DNA of 64,000 nt from an uncultured Flammeovirgaceae bacterium (GCA_937883755.1 CAKZYA010000001.1:215050-279049), one strand, 5' to 3'; numbered from the stretch's first letter, positions 49,378 through 60,251 are shown. Program-made: numbers and translations. The notes: generated by a model from the sequence alone, not told the origin.

Positions 49378-51555
49378 GTGAAATTCATTGGTGTAATTTT
49401 CAGCCTGCTACTTATTGTCTCTTTTCCACTGCTTGCCCAGAAAAAAAATGCTGACTACCGACTTTTACTTAAAAAAACGACAACCCCCATTGTGATTGAC
49501 GGAGGCACGCTAGATTCGGCCTGGCAGCAGGCTAATGTTGCTTCCGACTTTCACATGATACTGCCGATGGATACCAGTCGGGCCCAGGTTCGGACGGACG
49601 TGCGTATGGCTTACGATGATAACTTTCTGTACTTACTTGCTGAGTGCTACCACGCTAAGCCGGGGCTGTACATTGTGGAATCTATGCGCCGGGATTTCTC
49701 ATTTGGGAAAAATGATAACTTTCTATTGTTTATGGATCCGTTTGATGATCAGACCAACGGGTTCTCATTCGGAGCCAATGCCGCCGGAGCTCAATGGGAC
49801 GGACTAATGTACGAAGGTGGTCGAGTCGATTTGAGCTGGGATAATAAGTGGGTTTCGGAAGTAAAGAATTACGAGGATAAATGGGTGTTCGAAGCGGCTA
49901 TTCCCTTCAAAACCATTCGCTACAAAAAAGGCATTACCGAGTGGGGCATCAACTTTAGCCGCCTGGATTTAAAAATGGCAGAGAAATCAGCCTGGGCACC
50001 CGTACCCCGACAGTTTCCGTCGGCATCATTAGCGTATACCGGCACCCTAGTTTGGGATCAGCCACCGCCTACCGTAGGCGGAAATGTCTCCATTATTCCT
50101 TACACATTGGGCGGAGCTACCCGAAATTTTGAAGAAAACACATCTACTAAATACCGGGGCGATGTTGGCGTTGATACTAAAATTGCCATCACCTCTTCGC
50201 TAAACCTAGATTTGACCATAAATCCTGATTTTTCCCAAGTCGAAGTAGACCAGCAGGTGACTAACCTGGATCGTTTCGAGCTATTCTTTCCCGAACGGCG
50301 GCAGTTTTTTCTGGAGAACGCCGACCTATTCGCCAATTTTGGCTATTCGACTATTCGTCCGTTCTTTTCCCGACGGATTGGGCTAGGCGTACCAATTCGG
50401 TTTGGTGCCCGGTTAAGTGGCAAGCTTAATAAAAACTGGAGGATTGGGGCCATGAATATTCAAACGGGCAAGGTGGATGAAACTAACTTACCCGCTCAAA
50501 ATTTTGCTGTTGCTGCCATTCAACGCCGAGTATTTGCTCGATCTAATATCGGACTTATTGTAGTAGATAAGGAATCACTGAATTACACGCCAAGCGATGA
50601 TCCAACTGTTCCGACTTACTCTCAGTACAATCGTAATATTGGTGTAGAGTACAACATAGCGTCCTCTAATAATCTATGGACAGGAAAGGTGCTTTATCTT
50701 CATTCTATGAGTCCCGAGAAATTGGGTCGTAATATGGTACACGCGGCTAACCTAGAGTACGACAGCCGCCGCTGGACACTGAGCTGGCAGCACGAATACG
50801 TAGGCAGGGGGTACACTGCTGAAGTGGGTTTTGTGCCCCGCCGCTCCTATATTAAAGTGAATCCCGAAATAACGTACCGTTTCTTTCCCAAAAATAGCAG
50901 TGTAGTCAGCCATGGACCTACGCTAAGCTCGACACTTTTCTTCAATAAATCGTTTGATCAAACTGATAACGAAAGCTACCTCGCCTACAATGTCAGCTTT
51001 CAGAATCGCTCTAGCTTTACTACCTGGGTTGCTTATAATTATATTCAGTTACTTCAAGGATTTGATCCTACCAACGCTTTAGGCGATACATTGGCAACCG
51101 GAACAGAGCATTGGTGGAATGCCTGGGGTACTGAGTACGAATCTACTCCGAATAGCTTATTTACTTATTCTTTCTCTACGCGCTACGGAGGCTACTATGC
51201 TAACAGCACCCGGCTCAACATAACGAGCGAACTGGGTTATCGTTTTCAGCCCTACGTAAGTATTGCCGTTCGGTCTAGTTATAATCACATTGATCTACCC
51301 GAGCCCTGGAACCTGAATACTTTCTGGTTAGTAGGTCCCCGAGTGGACGTTACCATGACGAATAAACTGTTTCTGACCGCATTTATGCAGTACAACGAGC
51401 AAATCGATAACATAAATCTAAATACCCGTCTCCAGTGGCGTTACCAACCCGCTTCCGATTTGTTCATTGTCTATACCGATAATTACCTCCCTCAGCCCTT
51501 TGGCATCAGGAACCGAGCGTTAGTACTGAAGTTTACTTATTGGTGGAATGTATAG
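49378..51555 (+). CDS. CBM9-like/DUF5916 secreted outer-membrane protein
   Basis: A 725-residue exported protein starting at GTG, which opens a signal peptide (KFIGVIFSLLLIVSFPLLAQ). Residues about 28-220 form a carbohydrate-binding family 9-type sandwich (PIVIDGGTLDSAWQQANVAS, MAYDDNFLYLLAECY). The remainder is DUF5916, rich in alternating strands with the conserved FFPERRQFFLENADLF and a C-terminal aromatic residue region (LKFTYWWNV), as in outer-membrane barrels. Function is not established; related genes often lie near TonB receptors and peptidases. It precedes susC by 315 bases in the same direction. Confidence 0.86.
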   Translation: MKFIGVIFSLLLIVSFPLLAQKKNADYRLLLKKTTTPIVIDGGTLDSAWQQANVASDFHMILPMDTSRAQVRTDVRMAYDDNFLYLLAECYHAKPGLYIVESMRRDFSFGKNDNFLLFMDPFDDQTNGFSFGANAAGAQWDGLMYEGGRVDLSWDNKWVSEVKNYEDKWVFEAAIPFKTIRYKKGITEWGINFSRLDLKMAEKSAWAPVPRQFPSASLAYTGTLVWDQPPPTVGGNVSIIPYTLGGATRNFEENTSTKYRGDVGVDTKIAITSSLNLDLTINPDFSQVEVDQQVTNLDRFELFFPERRQFFLENADLFANFGYSTIRPFFSRRIGLGVPIRFGARLSGKLNKNWRIGAMNIQTGKVDETNLPAQNFAVAAIQRRVFARSNIGLIVVDKESLNYTPSDDPTVPTYSQYNRNIGVEYNIASSNNLWTGKVLYLHSMSPEKLGRNMVHAANLEYDSRRWTLSWQHEYVGRGYTAEVGFVPRRSYIKVNPEITYRFFPKNSSVVSHGPTLSSTLFFNKSFDQTDNESYLAYNVSFQNRSSFTTWVAYNYIQLLQGFDPTNALGDTLATGTEHWWNAWGTEYESTPNSLFTYSFSTRYGGYYANSTRLNITSELGYRFQPYVSIAVRSSYNHIDLPEPWNLNTFWLVGPRVDVTMTNKLFLTAFMQYNEQIDNINLNTRLQWRYQPASDLFIVYTDNYLPQPFGIRNRALVLKFTYWWNV

Positions 51556-51870
51556 CAGAAAAACTCTCTTTTCCTGTACTATCTACTGAAATTACTGCCT
51601 TCAAGTCTAATTAGTAGTTGGGTTCAACTATTATCACATAGTGGTGATTGTTTCAATCGTATATTGTCAATTATGCAATATCATACATTTATTTTGTCTT
51701 GATAATAACAATTAATCAGTAAATAGTTGCGATAGAGCGAAATAATCATTTTTTTAATATATTCTTAGAGCGCAAATTTTAAGTGGGTTGCTACTATTTA
51801 CAACTTGATTAAGGCATACAACTCACTATACAGAGTACAGCAATACTTTTTCTAACTAATACACACTCGT
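51556..51870. other. intergenic region upstream of susC
   Basis: These 315 bases are AT-rich and probably carry the susC promoter and a long leader, but I find no exact TAnnTTTG box. A small dyad, ATCAC...GTGAT, lies near 51630-51645. No open frame or RNA gene is evident, and no anti-sigma or two-component regulator gene of the usual SusCD type is adjacent. Confidence 0.35.
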
Positions 51871-54800
51871 ATGAACCTAAAATTACTTGCGCGCTTAGCA
51901 CTAAGTATTCTTTTGCTTAGCGGAACAATTGCAACCTACGCCCAAGAACGAACGGTCTCCGGAACAGTAACCTCCGATGACGAGGGGGTTTTACCAGGGG
52001 TTAATATTCTGGTGAAAGGGACTACCAAAGGAACGGTTACTGACATAGAAGGAAACTATCGGATTGAAGTGTCCGGTGGGGATGCTACGCTGGTATTCTC
52101 AGCGGTAGGTTACACAACTACAGAAATGATAGTAGGTAACCAGTCAACGGTCAATGTCTTGATGTTACCAGATATTCAATCACTTTCTGAAGTAGTGGTA
52201 GTTGGCTTTGGAACCCAGAAGAAAGCCGACATAACCGGTGCGGTAGGTTCTATCTCAGCTGCTGAAATTGCCGAGAAGCCTATTACCAGCCCCGATCAGA
52301 TTTTAGCCGGACGGGTTTCGGGAGTGCAAATCTCCAACCGAAGCGGTGATCCAGGTGCTCCGATTAACGTTCGTATCCGCGGAGTGGGTACAGCTGGGGT
52401 TAATCAGCCACTCTGGGTAATTGACGGGGTGCCTATCGTACAGACAAGCAATATTACAGTAAACACTGCTTCCAGTACAGAAACCAATCCTTTGGCAGGA
52501 ATCAACCCCAACGATATTCAATCTATTGACGTACTGAAAGATGCGGCTTCGGCGGCTATTTACGGAGCCCGGGCCGCTAACGGGGTAATTATTGTTACCA
52601 CTAAGCGAGGAAAAGAAGGGCGTACTTCGGTTACTTACGATGGCTACGTAGGCACACAAACTACGCCCAGGCGTATTGACGTGCTCAATGTAGACCAGTT
52701 TATTGATTTACAAGGTGAGTTGGGACGTGACCTTAGTCAATTCCGGGGCGAACCCTTCGTAGACTGGCAAGATGCTATCTTTAAGAACGGCCCCATGCAA
52801 AGCCACAATATTACGGCGAGTGGTGGTAGCGAAAACATCAACTTTAGTGTATCAGCGGGTTATTTAAACCAAGAAGGTATTGAGTTAGCCCAGGGCTTCG
52901 AACGATACTCTTTCAAAGCTAATTCTGATATTAAAGTCGGTAAGCGGAAGCAATTTACTTTTGGTGAGTCGCTGCTGGTAAGCTTCATTGATCGCCTGGT
53001 ACAATCGGAAGGTAATCGGTTTGCTGCTTTTAACTCCGCCCGTAATGCGCCCTACTTCAAAATTTTTAACCCAGATGGTCCGTTCGGCTATAATCCAGAA
53101 AACCCGACCACCACTGGCGGAGCAACGGGTGCAAACTATGTATACCGTAGCGATCTGAATGTAGAAGAAACTCGGGTGCGTAGCCGAAAGGTTTTGGGGA
53201 ATATCTACGGACAGTTAGAGATTATAGAAGGACTTACATTTAAGATGTCGGCTGGTATTGATTACAACGTAGGCGATGGATTCTTCTACCAAGCTCCAGT
53301 TACATTCACGCAAATTGAAGATCCTCGCTTGTCGCTATTGGTACAATCCCGTCCGATTGAATTAACCACCAACTTAGCTAACACGCTAACGTATTCCAAG
53401 GCATTTGGTCAGCATAACCTTACCGTCTTACTTGGACACGAGGAGACCAACTTCCGCTTTGATAAACTTCGGGTTCAGGGACGTGACCTAGCTTTTCCTG
53501 ATGTAATTCGCTTTGGTTCAGTAGCCAACGTAGTAGCCGCGGGTAATGAGGCCGACCACTGGGCACTTCGTGGGTTCTTAGGTCGCGTTAACTATTCTTA
53601 TGGGGGCAAATATCTGGCTACGTTTAACGTTCGGCGCGATGCTTCTTCTCGTTTTTCTGAGGACAATCGTTCCGACATCTTTCCTTCGGCATCAGTCGGC
53701 TGGCGTATCTCTGAAGAATCTTTCTTCCCCGAGACTAGTTTTATTGATGACTTGAAAGTACGAGTTGGCTGGGGTGAATCAGGTAACCAATTTACTGGGC
53801 TTAATTTTGCTTATCTAAGTTCACTTAACATTAACCCATTTTATGTACTTGGTGTTGGGCAAAATGTAGTGCGGGCTCCCGTACCTACCAGCTTCGCTAA
53901 TGCTGACTTACGCTGGGAAACCAGTACTCAAACTGATATTGGTTTAGATGCTGCCTTCTGGCAAGGTCAATTAGAGCTTACATTTGACTACTACGATAAA
54001 GTAACCAGTGACGTACTGATCGGATTACCTATTCCGGCGGTTTCGGGATTCTTCTTACCTACTGATGCTAACATTGGGGAAATCCGAAATAACGGTATTG
54101 AATTAGCTCTAAACTACCGAGGCCGTTCAGGAGATCTGGAGTATAGCATTGGTGGTAACTTCACCACAGTAAATAACGAGGTTACTTCACTCGGCGAGAT
54201 CACGGCGATTAATACCGGAGTAGGGGGTGGACAAACTCACCGCACGGTAGTAGGCGAATCGCTGGGACACTTCTTTGGTTTTAAAACGGACGGCATATTC
54301 CAAACACAGGCGGAAGTAGATGCTGCTCCTACAGATGCTCTTTCATCTGACCGTCAGCCCGGTGATATTCGCTTTGTGGATGTGAACGGTGACGGTACAG
54401 TGGACAATAACGACCGTACGCTCTTGGGTAGTCCGATCCCGGATTTCTACTACGGCGTTAACTTATCAGCTAACTGGCGAGGTTTTGACTTCTCAGCTCT
54501 ATTGCAAGGGGTAGGAGGAATGCAAGTTTACAATGCGGCTCGTCAAAGCTTTGAAAACCTATCGGGTACCAATAACCAATCTACTCGTGTGTTGGATCGC
54601 TGGAGTGGACCCAATACCAGCAACGAAATACCTCGTGCCACGCTGGATGATCTGAACAGCAACAATCGGTTTTCTGACCGTTGGGTGGAGGATGCTGACT
54701 TCTTACGGGTTCGAAATATTCAGTTAGGCTACACCGTTCCATCCGAGATACTGGAATCTTTAACCAATGGGTTTGTTAATAACGTGCGGGTATACGTAGG

Positions 54801-54963
54801 TGCTCAGAACTTATTCACCTTCACCAACTATCTTGGCTTTGATCCTGAAGTGACCCGTGGGTTTAGCTTCCAAAAGGGAGAGTTTCCATTGGCAACTGGG
54901 CAAGACTCCGGCGGCTCGCCTCAGCCTCGTATCTACCAGTTTGGAGCACGGGTAACATTTTAA
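51871..54963 (+). CDS. SusC/RagA-type TonB-dependent outer-membrane transporter
   Basis: A 1030-residue outer-membrane importer. A signal peptide (to about 25) is followed by the CarboxypepD_reg-like domain (GVLPGVNILVKGTTKGTVTD; SAVGYTTTEM), then the plug with SEVVVVGFGTQKKADITGAV, LAGRVSGVQI, VRIRGVGT and DVLKDAASAAIYGARAANGV, and a 22-strand barrel ending in the aromatic YQFGARVTF. It has no signalling (STN) domain, so it is not a sigma/anti-sigma-type transducer. With SusD downstream it imports oligosaccharides or another nutrient by TonB energy. The substrate cannot be told from the sequence. Confidence 0.96.
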   Translation: MNLKLLARLALSILLLSGTIATYAQERTVSGTVTSDDEGVLPGVNILVKGTTKGTVTDIEGNYRIEVSGGDATLVFSAVGYTTTEMIVGNQSTVNVLMLPDIQSLSEVVVVGFGTQKKADITGAVGSISAAEIAEKPITSPDQILAGRVSGVQISNRSGDPGAPINVRIRGVGTAGVNQPLWVIDGVPIVQTSNITVNTASSTETNPLAGINPNDIQSIDVLKDAASAAIYGARAANGVIIVTTKRGKEGRTSVTYDGYVGTQTTPRRIDVLNVDQFIDLQGELGRDLSQFRGEPFVDWQDAIFKNGPMQSHNITASGGSENINFSVSAGYLNQEGIELAQGFERYSFKANSDIKVGKRKQFTFGESLLVSFIDRLVQSEGNRFAAFNSARNAPYFKIFNPDGPFGYNPENPTTTGGATGANYVYRSDLNVEETRVRSRKVLGNIYGQLEIIEGLTFKMSAGIDYNVGDGFFYQAPVTFTQIEDPRLSLLVQSRPIELTTNLANTLTYSKAFGQHNLTVLLGHEETNFRFDKLRVQGRDLAFPDVIRFGSVANVVAAGNEADHWALRGFLGRVNYSYGGKYLATFNVRRDASSRFSEDNRSDIFPSASVGWRISEESFFPETSFIDDLKVRVGWGESGNQFTGLNFAYLSSLNINPFYVLGVGQNVVRAPVPTSFANADLRWETSTQTDIGLDAAFWQGQLELTFDYYDKVTSDVLIGLPIPAVSGFFLPTDANIGEIRNNGIELALNYRGRSGDLEYSIGGNFTTVNNEVTSLGEITAINTGVGGGQTHRTVVGESLGHFFGFKTDGIFQTQAEVDAAPTDALSSDRQPGDIRFVDVNGDGTVDNNDRTLLGSPIPDFYYGVNLSANWRGFDFSALLQGVGGMQVYNAARQSFENLSGTNNQSTRVLDRWSGPNTSNEIPRATLDDLNSNNRFSDRWVEDADFLRVRNIQLGYTVPSEILESLTNGFVNNVRVYVGAQNLFTFTNYLGFDPEVTRGFSFQKGEFPLATGQDSGGSPQPRIYQFGARVTF

Positions 54964-54994
54964 GAATTAGTTGAAGTTGTAAAATTTCAGAACA

Positions 54995-56512
54995 ATGAAA
55001 AAAATATTATTAGCACTAACATCCTTATTCCTGTTAGCCCAATCGTGTAATAATCTAGATTTAGAACCTCTAGATCGGGTAACTGAGAACTCCTTTTACA
55101 AAACCAAAGCCGATTTTGACGGTGGTGTCTTTGCTTCTTACGCTTCCATCCAGAAGTTTTGGGGACTAAGTACTGAAACCCTGGGCGAGCGAGGGGAGTA
55201 CTGGAAACTTTCGTTAGCGACTACCGACGATGTGGTAGCCGATGATTTGACGGCCGACCAGCGGTCGCGTAATCTGGATAACCTGTTGTTCGATCCTTTT
55301 GCAGTGCCCTTCCAGTCGCTGTATTCCATGATTTACGAAGGAATCTATCGCGCTAATCTGGTGATTGATAAGTTAGACGATGAAAATGAACTCAGTGCCG
55401 ACCAGAAAACCCAACTTGAAGCTGAGGCTAAATTCCTGCGAGCCTGGTTCCATTTTCAGGCAATGAAAATGTGGGGAACTCCTCCGTTGGTTACTGAAGT
55501 ACTTCGTGATCTCAACAGTCTGGCTCAGCCCAATGCCACCGAAGATGCCCTCTTTACTCAAATCTTATCAGATTTTAACGATGCTGCTAACGGGTTACCT
55601 GAGTCGTGGGACGATGCCAACCTCGGACGAGCAACTGCTTGGGCCGCTAAGGCGTACGTTGGTAAAGTGAATGTCTGGAAAGAAGACTGGCAAGCGGCTA
55701 TCACTGCCTTTGAAGACATTGTTCAGAATGGACCATTCCAGTTGCAGGCTGACTATGTAGAGGTGTTTGCCTTTGATAATGAAAATAATTCTGAGTCTAT
55801 TTTTGAGATTCAGTTTGGTGGGCCGTTCTCCGACGATAACCTTTGGGTATTTGATGATATTCACTCTGAGGCTTTCAAAGCAACCCAGGGTATCGCACGA
55901 ACCAACATACTAGATGCTGGTAATGGTGCCCCAGGTGGAAAGAATGGCTGGTTAGCTCCTAGTCAGGATCTATTAGCGGCTTACGAGCCGGGGGATTTAC
56001 GTCGGGAAGTGACGATCTACGCGGAAGGAGATATGTACTATACCACTACCCCTTATGAAGCTATTCCTTACGATCCCGAATGGTCTTCCAGTGATCTTAC
56101 CATGGCGAAATACCGCGGTGCTCGCAACGTCGTTCCGGCTAATCACGCTCCGCACGGACAAGCTGATTTCAATAATGAGCGCTGGCTTCGTCTGGCTGAG
56201 TTAAAGCTATTGTATGCTGAGGCTCTTATTGAAGAAGGTCGAGATGCTGAGGCTTTGACTCAGATCAACGATATTCGTCGACGGGCAGGATTAGCTGATC
56301 TAGCAGCCCCGGTAGATATTACCGAGGCTATGCGACAAGAGAAGCGGATAGAATTAGCGTTGGAGCCACATCGATGGTTCGATATCACCCGTTGGGGTAT
56401 TGGTGCTGAGGTATTCGGCGACCGTTGGGACGACCGACTCAATCTATTTCCATTCCCTCAGTCGGAGATCGACCGAAGCGGTGGAACACTGAATCAGAAT
56501 ACCGGATACTAG
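54995..56512 (+). CDS. SusD/RagB-type nutrient-binding lipoprotein
   Basis: A 505-residue surface lipoprotein (signal LTSLFLLAQSC, Cys18) that caps the SusC barrel and captures substrate. The helical TPR-like SusD fold is visible: EAKFLRAWFHFQAMKMWGTPPLV, AAKAYVGKVNVWKEDW, RWLRLAELKLLYAEALIE, LTQINDIRRRAGL and RIELALEPHRWFDITRWG, with the SusD-typical C terminus (FPFPQSEIDRSGG). It lies 31 bases after susC. A terminator-like hairpin follows before the ASPIC/UnbV gene. Confidence 0.96.
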   Translation: MKKILLALTSLFLLAQSCNNLDLEPLDRVTENSFYKTKADFDGGVFASYASIQKFWGLSTETLGERGEYWKLSLATTDDVVADDLTADQRSRNLDNLLFDPFAVPFQSLYSMIYEGIYRANLVIDKLDDENELSADQKTQLEAEAKFLRAWFHFQAMKMWGTPPLVTEVLRDLNSLAQPNATEDALFTQILSDFNDAANGLPESWDDANLGRATAWAAKAYVGKVNVWKEDWQAAITAFEDIVQNGPFQLQADYVEVFAFDNENNSESIFEIQFGGPFSDDNLWVFDDIHSEAFKATQGIARTNILDAGNGAPGGKNGWLAPSQDLLAAYEPGDLRREVTIYAEGDMYYTTTPYEAIPYDPEWSSSDLTMAKYRGARNVVPANHAPHGQADFNNERWLRLAELKLLYAEALIEEGRDAEALTQINDIRRRAGLADLAAPVDITEAMRQEKRIELALEPHRWFDITRWGIGAEVFGDRWDDRLNLFPFPQSEIDRSGGTLNQNTGY

Positions 56513-56540
56513 ACTCCATTAACAACTTTTTCGAATAAAG

Positions 56541-56568
56541 AAGCAGCCCAATTCCGGGTTGCTTTTTT
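56541..56568 (+). terminator. terminator or attenuator between susD and the ASPIC/UnbV gene
   Basis: AAGCAGCCC (56541-56549) pairs with GGGTTGCTT (56556-56564), one G-T pair and a 6-base loop, followed by a T run. It ends the susCD transcript fully or partly; the next gene begins only 23 bases later. Confidence 0.75.
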
Positions 56569-56590
56569 ATTTAGCTTTAGTTTAGAGAAA

Positions 56591-59500
56591 ATGAATTGGC
56601 TGGTGAAAAATGTGCGACTGCGAATCATGGCTGTATTTCTGCTAGTAATTACTGCTTGTCAGCAGAAGAATGCCATATTTGAGCAACTATCACCCCAAGA
56701 AACGGGTATCGACTTTGATAATAAGCTAGTAGAAGATAGTGTATACAATGTATACTCTTACATGAATATCTACACCGGGGCGGGAGTAGCTACGGGCGAT
56801 GTAAATAACGACGGTCTTCCTGATCTTTACTTTAGTGGTAACCAGGTATCTGGTAGACTTTATCTTAACCAGGGCAATCTCCAATTCACGGATGTAACCG
56901 AATCCGCCGGACTGATAAACGAACGTTGGGGAACGGGCGTGACGATGGTCGATATTAATCAGGATGGTTGGCTAGATATTTATGTGTGTGTCTCTGGCAT
57001 CGGTTCCAATGAAGAACGCTCAAATCTGCTTTATATCAATCAGCAGGATGGTACGTTTACGGAAGAGGCTACTGCTTACGGTTTAGCCGATTCTCGGCAG
57101 GTAATGCATGCTGCCTTCTTAGATTATGACCGAGATAATGACCTAGACGCTTTCCTCATTATAAACCCTACCGATTCAGTATTTCAGGTGGACGTGGTGA
57201 AGCCTCGCAAAACTAACGGACAATCTAGCAGTACCGATGTGCTTCTTAAAAACGAGGGTGGAACGTTTGTAGATGTATCCCGCGATGCGGGTATTCTGAT
57301 TGAAGGACAAAGCCTAGGAGTAGCCGTAACTGATATTAACCAGGACAACTGGCCGGATATTTATATTTCCAACGATTTTATTGGCAACGATGTGCTATAC
57401 ATCAATCAGCAAGACGGTACGTTTAAAGACGAAGCCTTAGGCTATTTCAAACATACTAGCTACGCCGGAATGGGTAATGATGCCGCTGATTTCAACAATG
57501 ACGGCCTGGTAGATATCATTGAGCTGGATATGTGCCCTGAAGATAACTTCCGGCGAAAACTCATTTTGCCGGGAACGAATTACGAACGCTTTCAAATGGC
57601 CATTCAGCAGGGTTACCAACCTCAGTTTACCCGCAATACCTTACAGTGGAACCGAGGCAACGGAAACTTCAGCGAAATTAGTTTTCTGTCGGGCGTTAGC
57701 AGTACCGATTGGAGTTGGAGTCCGTTGCTGGCTGACTACGACAACGATGGGGATAAAGATCTGTTTGTTACCAATGGCTTCCGTCGCGACTTGGGTGATC
57801 TGGATTACATCAATTATCAGCAAACCTTTAACTCACCCATGGGCTCAGCTGAGGCGAAACTGGCGAAGAAACAGGAGAACGTGTTGGAACTGGAAGGAGT
57901 AGAAATTACTGACTACTTGTTTGAAAATCAGGGTGATTTGACGTTTATCAACCAGTCTGAAAGTTGGGGTATTCGTACTCCAGGGTTCTCACATGGAGCG
58001 GTTTACGCTGATCTGGATCACGATGGTGACTTGGAACTGATCGTGAATACGACCAACAGTCCTGCTCATATTTATAAAAACCTCACTAGTGAAAAGAAAA
58101 ATCATGCTTACCTGAAAGTGAGTTTTCAAGGATTGAGAGGCAATCAGTTCGGCATTGGAGCAAAAGTGATCGTTTACCAGCCTGAGCAAATACAATTGTA
58201 TGAGAACAATATCAGCCGAGGTTATGCCTCTAGTGTAGTACCAACGTTGCATATTGGCTTAGGCCATAGTGCAGTGGTAGACTCGTTGCACGTAATTTGG
58301 CCCGACGGAAGATGGCAAACAATAACCGAAGTAGAAATCAATCAATTACTAACAGTAGCCTATGAAAATAGCCGTCGCGATTCTACTCGGCTAGTATCAG
58401 CATCAGTCAAAACAGCAATTTTTCAGAAAGTCAGCAATAGTTTAGGACTACAGTACACCCATCAGGAAAATGACTTTGTGGATTTTCGGCAGCAGCGGAT
58501 TCTACCTCATATGCATTCTCAAGGAGGCCCAGGTATGGCAGTAGGTGATATCAATGGTGATGGTTGGGATGATCTTTTCATAGGTGGAGCTTCTGGTAGC
58601 TGTGGACAATTTTTTCTTCAGCAGCCTAACGGCTCTTTTCTACCGCAACTTTTAGAGGGCAATTGTGAGTCAGAAGATATGGGGGTACTTTTGTTTGACG
58701 CCGATGGTGATCATGATCTGGACTTATATGTAGTTAGCGGAGGCAGCTCTTTTCCGGCGGATAGCCCGCAATACCAGGATCGACTGTATTACAACGATGG
58801 ACTAGGTAATTTCACCCAAGATCAATCGGCTCTTCCGATTCTCACAGCTAGTGGATCTTGTGTTACCGCTAGTGACTACGATCAAGATGGTGATCTGGAT
58901 TTATTTATTGGTGGACGCATCGTGCCAGGGCAATATCCATTGCCACCTGCTAGCTATCTGCTTCAAAATAATCAAGGAAATTTTACGAATATAACCTCAG
59001 GCGATGCTCCTGAACTAAGTCAAATCGGACTGGTAACATCTGCTCTGTGGACGGACTATGATAATGATGGATGGATAGATTTAATAGTCGTCGGTGAGTT
59101 TATGCCCATCAGTTTTTTCCATAATCAAGAAGGGAAACTTGTTGAGCAAACAGATAATGCCAACTTGACGGGAACCAACGGCTGGTGGAACAGTATTGCT
59201 GGCGGAGATTTTGACCAAGACGGTGACACAGACTATGTGTTAGGTAACCTGGGACTAAATAGCCCATATCGTGCTTCAGCTCAGGAACCGCTCTGTGTCT
59301 ACGCTAGCGATTATGATAAAAATGGTAGTATAGACCCAGTGATGTGTTACTATGTGCAGGGCGAAAACTACTTAGCTCATCGTCGGGACGACATCGTTAA
59401 GCAAATTAATGCGATGCGAGCCCGCTTTAAAACCTATCGCTCGTACGCCGAGGCTACTTTTGAGAAGTCTTTTTTACCCGAAGAACTGGACGCTGCCTAC

Positions 59501-60100
59501 GTTGTCCATAGCAAACGGTTTGAAAGTAGCTACCTGGAAAATCTAGGTAATGGAAAATTCAACATCCGGGAGTTACCCATCGAGGCTCAGATTTCTCCAA
59601 TCTTGGGAATGGCAGTACAAGACTATAATCAAGATGGTAATCTAGATATACTTTGGAGTGGTAATTTCTATGCAGTAGAGGCAGCGGCTGGCCCTCGCGA
59701 TGCTTCTTTAGGCGGATTGTTATTAGGCGATGGTGCTGGAAACTTTACTTCAGTGCCACCTGCTCAAACTGGGTTCATTGCTGACGGAGATGCTCGCGGA
59801 ATTGTTCAACTATCATCGGCAAGTAATCTAGTTTCAGTAGTCGCTAATAATAATCAACCCCTAGAAGCATTTAGTACTTTTTCAGGCAAAAAGATCTATC
59901 GAGCAAATGGCAATGATGCTGTTGCGACAATTACATTGACTAATGGTAAATCCTACAAGCATGAATTTACGTATGGTTCAGCCTATTTGTCACAATCTGC
60001 TCGCTTGCTTTGGCTTCCTTCTTCTACCCGTAAATTACTAATTACCTCTTTCCAGAATTCATTGCGAGAAATCTCCTTAGATAGTCTTGGTAAGGATTAG
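56591..60100 (+). CDS. ASPIC/UnbV and VCBS-repeat lipoprotein (CRTAC1-like)
   Basis: A 1169-residue lipoprotein (lipobox VITAC, Cys23). It holds two large sets of FG-GAP/VCBS calcium blades (for example DVNNDGLPDLYF, DINQDGWLDIYV, DADGDHDLDLYV, DYDQDGDLDLFI) separated by an ASPIC/UnbV domain about residues 505-590 (GNQFGIGAKVIVY, HIGLGHSAVVDSLHVIWPDG). Proteins of this kind frequently follow SusC/SusD in Bacteroidota and are thought to sit on the cell surface and bind glycan or partners; the exact role is unknown. It starts 78 bases after susD, across a terminator-like hairpin. Confidence 0.9.
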   Translation: MNWLVKNVRLRIMAVFLLVITACQQKNAIFEQLSPQETGIDFDNKLVEDSVYNVYSYMNIYTGAGVATGDVNNDGLPDLYFSGNQVSGRLYLNQGNLQFTDVTESAGLINERWGTGVTMVDINQDGWLDIYVCVSGIGSNEERSNLLYINQQDGTFTEEATAYGLADSRQVMHAAFLDYDRDNDLDAFLIINPTDSVFQVDVVKPRKTNGQSSSTDVLLKNEGGTFVDVSRDAGILIEGQSLGVAVTDINQDNWPDIYISNDFIGNDVLYINQQDGTFKDEALGYFKHTSYAGMGNDAADFNNDGLVDIIELDMCPEDNFRRKLILPGTNYERFQMAIQQGYQPQFTRNTLQWNRGNGNFSEISFLSGVSSTDWSWSPLLADYDNDGDKDLFVTNGFRRDLGDLDYINYQQTFNSPMGSAEAKLAKKQENVLELEGVEITDYLFENQGDLTFINQSESWGIRTPGFSHGAVYADLDHDGDLELIVNTTNSPAHIYKNLTSEKKNHAYLKVSFQGLRGNQFGIGAKVIVYQPEQIQLYENNISRGYASSVVPTLHIGLGHSAVVDSLHVIWPDGRWQTITEVEINQLLTVAYENSRRDSTRLVSASVKTAIFQKVSNSLGLQYTHQENDFVDFRQQRILPHMHSQGGPGMAVGDINGDGWDDLFIGGASGSCGQFFLQQPNGSFLPQLLEGNCESEDMGVLLFDADGDHDLDLYVVSGGSSFPADSPQYQDRLYYNDGLGNFTQDQSALPILTASGSCVTASDYDQDGDLDLFIGGRIVPGQYPLPPASYLLQNNQGNFTNITSGDAPELSQIGLVTSALWTDYDNDGWIDLIVVGEFMPISFFHNQEGKLVEQTDNANLTGTNGWWNSIAGGDFDQDGDTDYVLGNLGLNSPYRASAQEPLCVYASDYDKNGSIDPVMCYYVQGENYLAHRRDDIVKQINAMRARFKTYRSYAEATFEKSFLPEELDAAYVVHSKRFESSYLENLGNGKFNIRELPIEAQISPILGMAVQDYNQDGNLDILWSGNFYAVEAAAGPRDASLGGLLLGDGAGNFTSVPPAQTGFIADGDARGIVQLSSASNLVSVVANNNQPLEAFSTFSGKKIYRANGNDAVATITLTNGKSYKHEFTYGSAYLSQSARLLWLPSSTRKLLITSFQNSLREISLDSLGKD

Positions 60101-60251
60101 TAAAACCTTCCTTGAAAGCATTGCCATTATGCATTACTGATCTAAGTAAAAAGCACTATTTTTCGTTTGTATTTATAAAATTTTAACTGAATAAGCTTGA
60201 AATTGGCGAAAAAGGGCTAAACTGCCAATAAAGATATTGTAAGTGTTTTAT

